61,214 bases of DNA from Pseudanabaena frigida (GCA_003242085.1 QBML01000033.1:1-61214), one strand, 5' to 3'. Counted from the first letter of the stretch, positions 42,001 through 51,300 are shown. Notes: generated by a model from the sequence alone, not told the origin. Numbers and translations: made by a program.

Positions 42001-44175
42001 CTGATGTACTTCATTTCTAATTGGTTGAGTATTCCATTCATCATGAAGTTGTCGAGATTGCTTAATGGAATGTAACTTTGAAACAAATTCTTGTATTTCC
42101 TCAAGGTCAAATAACGCTGTATTCTCATTATCAAAAAACTTGTTTGCATTATTCAGTAGTTGCTTAGTTTCAGAATATTTTTGAACAAACTCTCGACAAA
42201 TTAGAACAGAAGACTGAGATCGTAAAGGTGATAATAAAGCAGTCTCCATCTGCGTTGGTAGTTCAGGGATTTTTATAAGTAAATCATCTAGCTGTTTTAG
42301 GTTTCCTATAGTTGGATTATGAGAAAGCCCAAATATAGCGGCTTGCTTTTGATAAAGATTTAATGTCTCAGAAATTAATTTACTCAATTCTGCGAAAGAT
42401 CTTATTAATTGTTCTTGTTCAATAGGATTGATATCTAAAGCATTAACGCCATTCCAAATATCGATATCTTGATTGGCTTCTACTACTTCAGTTTTAACTT
42501 TGATAAACTTTCTTAATAGTGTGCGATGTTTATCAAAGTCAAATCGAGTCAGAGACTGGGGATTAGTTATACTAAGAGCCAGTAAATTGTCAGGAATCTT
42601 TGCTGTCTTAAATTCTTGTTCTAAACTTTTTACTCTCCAAAGAATTTCTTGAATTGTGTGAATTTTGTTTTCATCTCCCATTGCCCCAAACGGTTGATTA
42701 AGTAACTCTACATAGTCAGTGAGTTGTTGACGATTCCTTAAATACTCGCGTTTGATATCATCAGGATTAGCAGATTGTGTAACATCTCCCCTCTCACATC
42801 TAGTCTTAATTTCTTTGTAGACATCAACTTTAGGCTTATTAGTTGAATGAATCTCCAAACAAAAATCTCTTAGTCCTACAGCATCAAGGCGATCGCGTAC
42901 TACCTCTACAGCCGCCATTTTCTCTGCAACAAATAGCACCGTTTTCCCCTTAGCCAGAGCCGCCGCAATCAAATTTGTAATTGTCTGACTTTTTCCAGTT
43001 CCGGGAGGTCCCTCAATAACTAGATTTTTACCATCCATCACATCTACAATTGCCGAAAACTGAGAAGCATCAGTTTCAGAAATAATCAAAGGAACTCGAC
43101 GGCTAATATCTGGCTTATCTACCTCATAATCGCTAGGTATTTTAAATGTGTCATGTGTCTCAGTATTACCACCACCAAGCAAACTAGAGACAATAGGATG
43201 ACTTGCTAATCCATCATTATCCCAATTTTCAGGATCGATATCCTTATAAAGAGCAAAATTCCCAAATGAAAACAAGCTCAAAGTCACAAATCGCCGCACT
43301 TGCCATCGATTCACCCTTTCGATTAACTGTGCAACTTCCCGAAAATAAGCATCAGGTGAATCAGCTTCTTGAAAATCAGGCAACTCAATCCCAAAATCCC
43401 GTCTTAGCCTTTCCCGCAAACATGGATTTACTTCAACCTCATCTTCATGGGCTTTAATAAAATAGCGATATTGTCCTCTTACAGATTCACGCTCAATACT
43501 CACTGGATAAAGCAGCAAAGGTGAAATAAAGCGCACATCAGAAGATTCTGACTCAAACCATTCCAGCATCCCAAATGCTAGATAAAGCGTATTTCGTCCC
43601 GTTTCCTGAATAGATGTACGCGCACCCGTTGATAAACCTGACGCTTTGCGTTCAAACTCTTTCGGGAAAAGTAGAGTTTGTAAAACAGAATTATTCCCCT
43701 TGACCTCTGTGACTGAAGACGGCAAATCATAGTTAGGATTAATCCCAAGTCCTTGTGCCTGTTGCTGAGGTGTTGGGGCAATCTTAGAACCGATCAACTT
43801 TGGCAACTTTAGCTTCGCTCTTACCTTGTCACGTAATAATCTTTCAATTGTCTGTAAATTTTCTGGGCTTTCATCCTCATTAGCGATCGCATTTTGATAC
43901 TGCTCATCAGTGCTACGCATTTCTATGAGCAATTGTTGAAACTGCTCACTATTCTCATCGGGAGGCGTACTATCTGGCTCAGGCAAGGTCTCTAAGACCA
44001 GTTTTCTGCCATCGTTTAGACGCTTGTAAATCCGATCTGGCGCATCGTTAACAATCCGAATCTGTGTACGCACCTTTTCTGAAAACTTAAAGTTTAAAAG
44101 CTTATTCCTAGCCGACAGATCAAGCAACTTATCTTGAAATTTTTTGATCGTTTGGGAAACAAGCTCTTGGCTCAT
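39049..44175 (-). CDS. DUF4011 - SF1 helicase - Vsr-like nuclease protein
   Basis: A 1708-residue protein. The N-terminal DUF4011 part (KKFQDKLLDLSARNKLLNFK; TGARTSIQETGRNTLYLAFG) is followed by helicase motif I near residue 390 (NLVIEGPPGTGKSQTITNLI), a long helical middle of about 900 residues, then motif II near residue 1310 (LVVIDEASQMRPEEALGV), VVVGDPKQLPP, a WHYRSRHESLIAFSN motif and NVQGDERDVIFISTVYGR. The C-terminus is a Vsr/DUF559-like nuclease (LLGIECDGATYHSSKAARDR; RYRQEVLEKLGWKLYRIWST). Such single-chain helicase-nucleases are linked with phage defence in other bacteria; here that is inference. Confidence 0.92.
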   Translation of the reverse strand: MSQELVSQTIKKFQDKLLDLSARNKLLNFKFSEKVRTQIRIVNDAPDRIYKRLNDGRKLVLETLPEPDSTPPDENSEQFQQLLIEMRSTDEQYQNAIANEDESPENLQTIERLLRDKVRAKLKLPKLIGSKIAPTPQQQAQGLGINPNYDLPSSVTEVKGNNSVLQTLLFPKEFERKASGLSTGARTSIQETGRNTLYLAFGMLEWFESESSDVRFISPLLLYPVSIERESVRGQYRYFIKAHEDEVEVNPCLRERLRRDFGIELPDFQEADSPDAYFREVAQLIERVNRWQVRRFVTLSLFSFGNFALYKDIDPENWDNDGLASHPIVSSLLGGGNTETHDTFKIPSDYEVDKPDISRRVPLIISETDASQFSAIVDVMDGKNLVIEGPPGTGKSQTITNLIAAALAKGKTVLFVAEKMAAVEVVRDRLDAVGLRDFCLEIHSTNKPKVDVYKEIKTRCERGDVTQSANPDDIKREYLRNRQQLTDYVELLNQPFGAMGDENKIHTIQEILWRVKSLEQEFKTAKIPDNLLALSITNPQSLTRFDFDKHRTLLRKFIKVKTEVVEANQDIDIWNGVNALDINPIEQEQLIRSFAELSKLISETLNLYQKQAAIFGLSHNPTIGNLKQLDDLLIKIPELPTQMETALLSPLRSQSSVLICREFVQKYSETKQLLNNANKFFDNENTALFDLEEIQEFVSKLHSIKQSRQLHDEWNTQPIRNEVHQLWSSDRNNLEQWRRVLPIFEHLQKLFNLSSDIQLGDIVNINAVFSFVESTPEYVLRYRNPKLCNPANLKILSKAESLQKKFVFLNNAVHLNRFTDSAKLRHYAKRIVNAGIFFFIDGEYHAAHKTWHTIKNFAKTNSDQEISQILIQVADFWDEYTVLKDRDGIDVICGKLYQKFETDYKVCFEINNFGKKLEELTAEISCKDKIRNFVVNSSLEDLRNAISYINSSDFQGLYKTCQNLINTGVLTVSSSDSALTILENRKQEIEQIYQNLLQLKIRPDLSLQELPLLMLEMDNYRRSQEDLDSPLFTSILGTYPKSELFSLESLQGCLNWAESIHKAQFPQNIKNQCLSPNVSVFITGIKEFGKQYHSLLQKQDRYCETAMSLGKIDSLTMFGNAKILDCNATRLRDRIQQLNQLDSLQRYLSYSQVKAKIKSANLWDFVDFTSVSSLNEEQIDCLYRNIFYRSLVSEIHKKHDNLRLFKGEDQLIARQKFQKLDREILNLYQNKLAAQLAQNQIPEGNGRGLKNTWTEKALIKNETSKQSRLAPLRNLLHRSGNALQSLHPCWMMSPASVAQFIPSNSIRFDLVVIDEASQMRPEEALGVMARGKQLVVVGDPKQLPPTNFFSSTAGATDDDDEESILDMTIKAFSVRRLKWHYRSRHESLIAFSNKHFYDNSLTVFPSPNRKFSINYHHITEGIYQSNVNPIEVRRVAEAILEFMKNSPELSLGVVTLNQKQRDLLQDEMSLLINNHPEVADYIAKWEETLSSFFIKNLENVQGDERDVIFISTVYGRERPDLPVAQRFGPINSANGHRRLNVLFTRAKERIEVFSSMTAAAIRPTEASNRGVHALRNYLEYIQTQQLETARLTGREPDSDFEVFVAKAIRAKGFEVVAQVGVANYFIDLAIVDPNRTGTYLLGIECDGATYHSSKAARDRDRYRQEVLEKLGWKLYRIWSTDWFKNPDVEIEKLMKYINEIVKPAISLL

Positions 44176-44417
44176 AGGAACTTAGGATTGCTGATTATTT
44201 TATTTATTATATGTTACCTAGATTTAACTAGTAATGATGTCAAGTAGCCGTATTCAACCTAAATTTTGCAATAATCATAGACTGAAAGTAAATATTAAGC
44301 GAAACTAAAGGCTTTAAAGTTAGAAGCTCTTGAATGATCGCCTAATATAAAATCCATCAGCCGCAACCAGCCATAAGCTAACCGTTGAGAAATAACTTGT
44401 GTGTACAGGGTTGTCTA

Positions 44418-44503
44418 AGAAGGGAGAGAAGAACAAGAAAAATTTCTTACTCCCCTTCTCCCAGAAGAGGAGAGGGGGGTGGGGGATGAGGGCAATTTGG
44501 ATT
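44418..44503. repeat. CTTCTCCC palindromic repeat inside GH65 3' end
   Basis: GGGAGAGAAGAAC...TACTCCCCTTCTCCCAGAAG, GAGGGGGGTGGGGGATGAGG. A diverged member of the 14978-15078 family. The GH65 fusion gene runs into it and stops at 44447, so its last 15 or so codons are repeat-derived. Confidence 0.6.
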
Positions 44504-47467
44504 TTGTGTAAGTCTTAATCTAGTTATTAGATCGCTCAAATCAAACTCTATCAAATTGGGGAGAACGATATGTGCAGCCCCGTTAAACCGATCGCTATGT
44601 TCTTTAGGAGCAAGCCCGATCGCCCACATGCCTGCGGCGATCGCTGCCGCAACTCCCGCAGGCGCATCTTCCACCACAACGCATTTAGCAGGGGCTATAC
44701 CGATCTGAGTAGCAGCAAAGAGAAATAGGTCAGGGGCTGGCTTTGGCTTCTCAACGCTGTAGCCATCCGCGATCGCATCCACTAGATCGGCTATTCCTAA
44801 CTTAGCGATTACGGGTCGGGCATTTTTGCTGGCGGAGGCGATCGCAATTTTTATTCCCGATTGTCTGAGTTCTTTTAATAGCTCAATTACCCCTGCCAAA
44901 ACATCTTGGGGAGTGGTGTCTTGGATTGATTCCACATAGTAGCGATTTTTGCGATCCATCATTTCTTGGAGAGCTGCTTCGGAATAATGGCGATCGCCGA
45001 CAATCAGCATCAGAGATTCTCTTCTTGCCACACCGCGTAGCGCTTCATTTGCCTTGCGATCGAAGGGTATCTTTTCTTCATCGGCTAACTTCTGCCAAGC
45101 CCGATAGTGGAATTCGGCGGTGTCCGTCAAAACTCCATCAAGATCGAAGATGAAACCTTGAATCTCAGGGACGTGAGCAAGTGTGGATGCTAAATTGAAA
45201 CTATACCAAGTGTTCTGCCATTGCAGTTTAAATTTGAGATAGGTCCAAGAGTCAGGAAGGTGCGGATTAGCAACAGGTTTATCTCCCTTCAGTTGAATGC
45301 CACCGAATCCAAAAACTACAGCTTGCCAGATGCCGCCTGCGGAAGCTGCATGAATGCCATCGGGGGTGTTACCGCGATTATCTTCGAGATCGACCATTGC
45401 GGCTCGTAAAAAGTGATGATCTGCCTCGGATGCAGCACCGACATTAGCGGCGACGATCGCGTGAATGGCGGAAGTAAGGGATGAGCCATAGGTGCTGTCG
45501 GTGCGCGGAGCGTAGTAGTTCCAATTCTTTTGCAGCCAGTCATGGCGATCGCTGAATTCGGGATCGTCACGCATCAGGTAGAGGAGCATTAACACATCAG
45601 GTTGCTTGAGGACTTGGCTCTCATTGGTTGCATCCATGCCAAGAACTGCTTGGATTGAGCGATCGCGAGGTTCGTAGGTGCTTAAATCAATATCTTTAAG
45701 TTGAAAGAAGCCATCACATTGTTCAATTACTGCTGTTTCTTGATCTTTTTGATTATAGGAGATATAGATTTGGGAGATCGCTTCTTTCCATTTTAGTAAT
45801 TGCTCTGGCGAAAGTTGGAGCTTTTGAAATAAGTCAGTAGCGAGATCGGGAAATTTTTGCTGTAGCCAATCATGGACTGCTACCGCCTTTTCTAAATGCC
45901 ACTGCACCATTCTATTGGTGAAAGTATTGTTATTCACCTGCTCGTGGTATTCATCGGCTCCGATTACTCCACAAAGCTCATAGCGTTCCAGATTGGTATT
46001 CCATTCCAATCGGCTCATCCAAAATGTTGCCGTATCGAGAATGATCTCCGCTCCATAATCTCGCATCCAGAGATCGTCCCCAGTAGCTTGCCAATATTGC
46101 CAGACTGCATAGGCAATGTCGGTACTAATATGAATTTCGCGATCGCGACACCAGATTCTTACGGCTTTGGCATAGGGATCGTTGGGCATAGACCAAAGAG
46201 GGGTTACTTCATCGCCTGTTGCCGCGCTTTCCCAAGAAAACATCGCGCCTTTATAGCCACTATCAGATGCCTTGCGTCTTGCACCATTGAGGGTACGATA
46301 GCGGTAGGTCAATAAATTGCGGGCGATCGCGGGTTGGGTAAAGGTAAAAAAGGGCAGAATAAAAATCTCTGTATCCCAAAAAATATGACCTCGATAGCCT
46401 AGTCCTGATAGGTTTTTTGCGGGAATGCTGACGCGATCGTTATGGGGCGATGCGGCGATCAAAATTTGGAACAGATTGTAGCGAACTGCCAACTGGGCTT
46501 GGACATTGCCACCAATCTCGATGTCACTATGTTCCCAAACTTTTGTCCAAGCCTGTCGATGTGCATCTAGGAGCGTTGCATAGGATGGAAGTCCTGCCAA
46601 TTTATCTTGAGCTGCTTGAACGGGATTCTCTGTTTCCAGCGATGTAAACAGGGTCACGAGCTTCTCAATGTTGATTGTCTGTCCTTCGACGACATTAAAA
46701 GTAGCGATCGCCGTGGGATACCCTGGGGTATTTGTCATTTGCAAATTTGCCTCGACATCAATCACGGTAAGTTTTGCCGCCATTCCCAGCTCAATTCGCG
46801 AACCACGAGTCCGCACCTGTAGCCAAATTCCTTCACTATCGGATTGACGGTACTTTGCGTCGCCAATCCGATAGCGTCGATCGCGATCGCTCTCTTTCTC
46901 TATCTTGCCTTGATCTAGTTGCTCCCAATGATTAAAACCCTGATTGTCAGAATAACCATTAATACTGGCTTGTACTTCAATCGTTCCCTTAAAATCAATT
47001 GCTGTAATTTGGCAGCACAAGCCCAATACTTGAGGATCGGCAAAGCTAGCAAATCTTTCAAACCTTAAGTCTATAGTATTTCCTTTAGGGCTACGCCAAT
47101 GTAGCGATCGCGTCAGTAATCCACAACGCAAGTCAAGCTGACGTTCGTAATTGATAATTTCACCGCGATCGAGCCGAAATCGCTCACCATTGACAATCAC
47201 TAGCAATGAGAGCCAATCAGGACAATTTACCAGCTCCGTATAGACCACAGGCACATCATCATAGACTCCATGCACCAAGGTAGTTGGCAAAGCGTGGGGA
47301 TAGCCCTCCTCAAAGCTGCCGCGCGTCCCCAAATATCCATTGCCAATGGTAAATACGGTTTCTCTAGAATGCAACTGTTCGGGATCGAATTGAGATTCGG
47401 TCAATGTCCAATCTGTATAAATTAAATCAGGGGAGCTTAGCAAATCATGGGATCTTGGAGTTTTCAT
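44447..47467 (-). CDS. GH65 disaccharide phosphorylase fused to beta-phosphoglucomutase
   Basis: A 1006-residue fusion. Residues 1-750 are a GH65 inverting phosphorylase: TVFTIGNGYLGTRGSFEEGY, LGYRGHIFWDTEIFILPFF, and general acid Glu506 in GVIGADEYHEQVNNNTF, then KQPDVLMLLYL. GH65 members split maltose, trehalose, kojibiose or nigerose to beta-glucose 1-phosphate; which one is unclear. Residues 770-990 are a HAD phosphatase-fold mutase (FIFDLDGVLTD with D775 and D777; VEKPKPAPD) that would turn beta-G1P into glucose 6-phosphate. The tail (NPNCPHPPPPSPLLGEGE) comes from a spacer repeat. It ends a pair with sucrose synthase, the stop of which is 1 base away. Confidence 0.93.
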   Translation of the reverse strand: MKTPRSHDLLSSPDLIYTDWTLTESQFDPEQLHSRETVFTIGNGYLGTRGSFEEGYPHALPTTLVHGVYDDVPVVYTELVNCPDWLSLLVIVNGERFRLDRGEIINYERQLDLRCGLLTRSLHWRSPKGNTIDLRFERFASFADPQVLGLCCQITAIDFKGTIEVQASINGYSDNQGFNHWEQLDQGKIEKESDRDRRYRIGDAKYRQSDSEGIWLQVRTRGSRIELGMAAKLTVIDVEANLQMTNTPGYPTAIATFNVVEGQTINIEKLVTLFTSLETENPVQAAQDKLAGLPSYATLLDAHRQAWTKVWEHSDIEIGGNVQAQLAVRYNLFQILIAASPHNDRVSIPAKNLSGLGYRGHIFWDTEIFILPFFTFTQPAIARNLLTYRYRTLNGARRKASDSGYKGAMFSWESAATGDEVTPLWSMPNDPYAKAVRIWCRDREIHISTDIAYAVWQYWQATGDDLWMRDYGAEIILDTATFWMSRLEWNTNLERYELCGVIGADEYHEQVNNNTFTNRMVQWHLEKAVAVHDWLQQKFPDLATDLFQKLQLSPEQLLKWKEAISQIYISYNQKDQETAVIEQCDGFFQLKDIDLSTYEPRDRSIQAVLGMDATNESQVLKQPDVLMLLYLMRDDPEFSDRHDWLQKNWNYYAPRTDSTYGSSLTSAIHAIVAANVGAASEADHHFLRAAMVDLEDNRGNTPDGIHAASAGGIWQAVVFGFGGIQLKGDKPVANPHLPDSWTYLKFKLQWQNTWYSFNLASTLAHVPEIQGFIFDLDGVLTDTAEFHYRAWQKLADEEKIPFDRKANEALRGVARRESLMLIVGDRHYSEAALQEMMDRKNRYYVESIQDTTPQDVLAGVIELLKELRQSGIKIAIASASKNARPVIAKLGIADLVDAIADGYSVEKPKPAPDLFLFAATQIGIAPAKCVVVEDAPAGVAAAIAAGMWAIGLAPKEHSDRFNGAAHIVLPNLIEFDLSDLITRLRLTQNPNCPHPPPPSPLLGEGE

Positions 47468-47468
47468 G

Positions 47469-49904
47469 TTATCGCTGCATATGTTCTGCTAAAATCTGCT
47501 CGGCTCTGGGTTTGTAGAGCAAATAGAAGAGGGCTTCTAGATAACGTTGCCGCGCCTCTCGGTTGTCTGAGTAGATACAGTCCCAAAAGCTGTAAATCTT
47601 CGCTAGCAGTAGGAGCTTTTGGGTATGATTTTGCCAGTTATATTGCTCTTGAATGCGTTGAATTGCGCGATCGGAAAGCTGAGACCAGTATTCGCGATCG
47701 CTCTGGCATTGATGGAGAAATAACAGGATCTTTTTAGTAGTACCATCTAAGTCGATGGGGTTGATATGAAAGCCATTGATACCATCTTGAATAATTTCTA
47801 AGGAACCGCCAAATTCAGTGGCAAAGGTGGGTAACCCAGAAACCATCGCTTCGAGAATGGTGCGCCCAAAAGACTCAAACTTAGCAAAATGTACGAAAAT
47901 TCCTTGGCGATCGGCGATCGCCCGATAGACTTCTCCGATATCGCTATTGGAAAACCGCACACCTAACCAGCGAATATTCCCATGCAAATTGTATTGATAA
48001 ATTAGAGTATGTAGTTTAGCCAGTTCATTGGCGGCATCGGAGTTCGTGACATCGGCAACCTCTAAAGCATCTGTAACTAAAATCAAGTTACATTCTTTCT
48101 GCAACTCTGGACTACGCCCAAAGCATTCTACTAAACCAGTCAGATTCTTAACCATAGCGATCGTTGCCACAGCAAGGATTGGGCGTAGGTCTGGCTGGGA
48201 TAGATGACCCAAAATATGTGCAGTTTCCTGATAAAAGAGTAACGATTGAATGTGGGTACGCTGTTCAATATCGCGATTCTCTATCTGGTGATAAGGGAAA
48301 AATATTTGCTCATTTACTCCAGGCGGTACGCGATTGAATCTGGGGCTGAACAGGTCAATGCCGTTAGTGACATGATACAAATTTGGCATCGTAAAGCATT
48401 GATAGGAATCATACTGACCAACACTTTCTGGGGTTCCCATAATTTCTTGATAGGACGAGGTGATGATGAAGTCAGCCGCATTCATCCCAATTAGCTCAGC
48501 CGTAAATTGGGATGAAAAGTGATACTGAGAATCTAAATCCTGCCAGTAAAGATTACTGAATAGATGCTTCGGTTTTTCTAGGGAATGGGCAATTTGGCAA
48601 TGGATGGCGTTGAGACGATTCGCTAATAGCGCTGCGACCAAATTTCCATCACTGTAGTGACCAATGATTAAATTTGGTTTGCCGCCTAGTTTGTCAATTA
48701 GTTCCCTTTCTGCATCCACCGCAAAACTTTCAAGATAGGGCCAAATCTCAGACTTGGGAATCCAATTATCGGTCATAGCTGGATTGAGTTTTTGAAAGGG
48801 TACGCGCAGAAACCAAGCATTGTCCGTGCCTTCAATCTTTTCCCAATCAAGATTGCATTGCGTTCCCATACTATTAGGAATCAGGCGGGTGAGAACGATC
48901 ACTTGAGGATGAATATCTAGTAAATCCAGTCCAGCTTGTTGAATATTGATATGGAGTTGTTTCTCAATACTGCGGGCTTGCTCCAGCACATAGGCGGCTT
49001 GGCTGCGGGTTTCAGGTAGTCCCAGCGTACTCTCTTGACCTATCCAGCCATGAATGGAGATAGATACTACGCGAAAGATCGCAGGAACTCGTGATACAAA
49101 GGCATCCAAAATCGCAGGTTCGGGATCTTCAAGTAAATGATTGAGTAGTTCCATCGTTTCGCGAGCGCGCCCAACTTTATTTCCCCATCCTGGTTCAAAG
49201 CCAAGGGCTTGGAGATCGAGATGAACTTTTGCATAGGGAAGATCGGCAGCCTCCTCACTTAAAAGCTTGAGCGCGAGCTTTACCTGTTTTGCTAGTTCGA
49301 TTCCTGACTCAATTTGAGTATTGATCAGTAGCTGCATTCTGTCATGCTCAAGTATATGCAGAGCCATAAACAGCGCCTCTAACCAGTGCGGGAAAGCGCT
49401 CATGAGCTTGTTGCATAGGTAGTTGCTAAGAAACGTTAGCCCCTGCCCCATATTTCGCGGATCGCTGATATGTGGAGAGCCTTGATAGAAGGGTTTAAAG
49501 TCAATATTGAGAATGTGAGGCTGTTCTTGATTAACTTGGCGATCGCGCAGATTTAGTAGTTCGTGAACGTCCATCTGGGTCTCTTTGGTGAGATCTGCGG
49601 TTAGCTTCCACACTTGTTGGCTGCCAATCCAAGCACGCAGCACTAACCAAATACTCTTCTCATTTAAGTTGTTATCAAATTTCTCATCTAAAATTAGTTC
49701 GTGGATGTAGTTGATCAACTGCCTTAAAGAAGAACTGTGATAGGCTTGAATGGGCTGTGGTAATTGTTCGCAAAGCTCCGTAAATGCTTGGAGAATCTCA
49801 TTTCGTAGGAAATATCGCTTCCCAGTGCCGCGTAAATTTGTAACTAGCTGCTGTAGAGTATTTCTCTCGTCGCTATTTAAAATTGCTTGGATTAGTTTAT
49901 GCAT
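47469..49904 (-). CDS. Sucrose synthase-like glycosyltransferase
   Basis: An 811-residue protein, the usual length of sucrose synthase, alignable throughout: PNLIIGHYSDGNLVAALLAN, HSLEKPKHLFSNLYWQDLDS, ADFIITSSYQEIMGTPESVG, NLYHVTNGIDLFSPRFNRVP and the E-x7-E motif KFESFGRTILEAMVSGLPTF. The enzyme interconverts sucrose plus NDP with NDP-glucose plus fructose. Oddly the normal MARLDxxKN segment reads VATIAMVKN, so the Arg that contacts the nucleotide phosphates in plant enzymes is Thr. Activity or substrate may be changed. First gene of the pair with GH65. Confidence 0.88.
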   Translation of the reverse strand: MHKLIQAILNSDERNTLQQLVTNLRGTGKRYFLRNEILQAFTELCEQLPQPIQAYHSSSLRQLINYIHELILDEKFDNNLNEKSIWLVLRAWIGSQQVWKLTADLTKETQMDVHELLNLRDRQVNQEQPHILNIDFKPFYQGSPHISDPRNMGQGLTFLSNYLCNKLMSAFPHWLEALFMALHILEHDRMQLLINTQIESGIELAKQVKLALKLLSEEAADLPYAKVHLDLQALGFEPGWGNKVGRARETMELLNHLLEDPEPAILDAFVSRVPAIFRVVSISIHGWIGQESTLGLPETRSQAAYVLEQARSIEKQLHINIQQAGLDLLDIHPQVIVLTRLIPNSMGTQCNLDWEKIEGTDNAWFLRVPFQKLNPAMTDNWIPKSEIWPYLESFAVDAERELIDKLGGKPNLIIGHYSDGNLVAALLANRLNAIHCQIAHSLEKPKHLFSNLYWQDLDSQYHFSSQFTAELIGMNAADFIITSSYQEIMGTPESVGQYDSYQCFTMPNLYHVTNGIDLFSPRFNRVPPGVNEQIFFPYHQIENRDIEQRTHIQSLLFYQETAHILGHLSQPDLRPILAVATIAMVKNLTGLVECFGRSPELQKECNLILVTDALEVADVTNSDAANELAKLHTLIYQYNLHGNIRWLGVRFSNSDIGEVYRAIADRQGIFVHFAKFESFGRTILEAMVSGLPTFATEFGGSLEIIQDGINGFHINPIDLDGTTKKILLFLHQCQSDREYWSQLSDRAIQRIQEQYNWQNHTQKLLLLAKIYSFWDCIYSDNREARQRYLEALFYLLYKPRAEQILAEHMQR

Positions 49905-50513
49905 ATCCTAATTCCATAATTGGCGATCGCTCTAACTGAGTTGCTCTACTCTAGCTCTCTTTTAGTAGGCTATAGGGAAAATATGGATGTAGGTTCGTAA
50001 AGCTTCAAGACGTTGTGATACAACTCATTCAACTCATACATTGCTTATACTGGGTTAAAGCTCAAAAGATTTTAATGTGCAATTTTCACTCGTTAAAGCG
50101 ATCGCTCAAAAAAGAACGAAAAGGTCAGTTGTCATTGTTGTGAATATATGGAGAAGCGGTTTATCAGATTACTGGTTTGTTTTGCAATCGCTCTAGCTTT
50201 CTATTTGAGGAGTTGCATTCTCGTGCGATAAATGGTTATTCGATCGTGGCTGATGGTGCTTTCGATCGTTATGTGCGTCAGTCAATAGTGTTTGATTTAG
50301 AGCGGTTATTGAGCCTTTGCCAAATTTAATGCGAAAACCGCGAGAGCAAGTTCGCAATAGAAGTTCGATTATTGGTGTGATTGATAAGAAAGTTTTGATT
50401 CAGGCTCTAGAGCAGGATAGTATACTTAATTCCGAAGAAGATTTTGTACATGTGTTTAGTAATGCTCATGTTGAAACTACTAAGTTACAAGCAAAATATT
50501 TGAGATGTTATTG
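49905..50513 (+). pseudogene. Spacer with frameshifted unknown gene remnant
   Basis: From about 50150 the plus strand encodes ITGLFCNRSSFLFEELHSRA, INGYSIVADGAFDRYVRQSI, VFDLERLLSLCQI and a stop. In another frame from 50317 it continues with MRKPREQVRNRSSIIGVIDK, KVLIQALEQDSILNSEEDFV and HVFSNAHVETTKLQ. The two look like one gene broken by an indel near 50320. I do not recognise the family. 49905-50150 has nothing that I can assign besides HIP1 sites and the likely sucrose synthase promoter. Confidence 0.4.
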
Positions 50514-50633
50514 CTAGCGACTACCATAGTAGGCAGCACAAGCACCTTCAGAAGTAGCCATAGGTGCGCCGAGAGATCGTTCAGGCGTACAGGTTTTGCC
50601 GAAACTGGGACATTCATGGGGTTTGCGAGTTCC
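50514..50633 (-). pseudogene. hypD: hypD C-terminal remnant
   Basis: The minus strand reads [39 protein letters not shown] and TAG. CPxFGxxCTPExPLGAPM...SEGACAAYY is the well-known C-terminus of HypD, a [NiFe]-hydrogenase maturation protein, including cluster cysteines. Upstream HypD sequence is missing. It abuts, in opposite orientation, a hypE piece. Confidence 0.85.
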
Positions 50634-51260
50634 TTAGTTGTCGATCGCGGTAAGGGTATTGGCATTTTTATTAATACTTCGGGAATTGGTGTAATTACAA
50701 CGGATTTAGATATTGCACCGCGATCGATTCGTGAAGTAGATGTAATTCTATTAAATGGCAATATTGGTCGTCATGGCATCGCAATTATAGCGGCACGGGA
50801 GGGTTTGGAGTTTGAAACTGAGATTCAAAGCGATTGTATGGCTTTAGCAGAATTAGTGATGGCTTTAATAGAAAGTGGTGAGGAAATTCATACCATGCGC
50901 GATCTCACTCGCGGTGGTCTAGCAAAAGTATTGAATGAATTAGCAACTACCACAAACTTACAGATTATGTTAGAAGGATCTGCGATCGCCGTACAGGAAG
51001 ACGTGAGAGCAGTCTGTGAGATTTTGAGGCTCGATCCTCTCTATGTAGCAAATGAAGGGAGATTTATTACTTTTCTACCCGAATCGGAAGTTGACAAGGC
51101 GATCGCCATTGCTCGTAATTTTCCTGAGGCAGGGGGACAGATGACGGTAATTGGTAAAGTTGGCGATCGCAGCAATTCCCTAGTATCTATACGTGGTCAG
51201 ATAGGAGTGAGTCGGATTTTGAGTATGCTCAGTGGTGAGCAGTTGCCGCGCATTTGCTAA
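50634..51260 (+). pseudogene. hypE: hypE C-terminal two-thirds, 5' end lost
   Basis: Reads LVVDRGKGIGIFINTSGIGV, then RHGIAIIAAREGLEFETEIQ, MRDLTRGGLAKVLNELATTT and the end SGEQLPRIC. The terminal Cys that carries the thiocyanate/cyanide group in HypE is kept. The first 140 or so residues (ATP-binding loop, dimer strand) are replaced by reversed hypD sequence, so the gene cannot make normal HypE. A frame opening at 50505 would give a nonsense N-terminus. The rearrangement joint is at about 50634. Confidence 0.88.
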
Positions 51261-51300
51261 GTTTAATGCTGGCAATAAATAGCATTAAAGTTTTACTTAG

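Noticed and set aside
50505-50633. N-terminal 43 residues of the frame that contains hypE
   Set aside because: This stretch is antisense to the hypD tail, so the plus-strand translation ([18 protein letters not shown]...) is meaningless.
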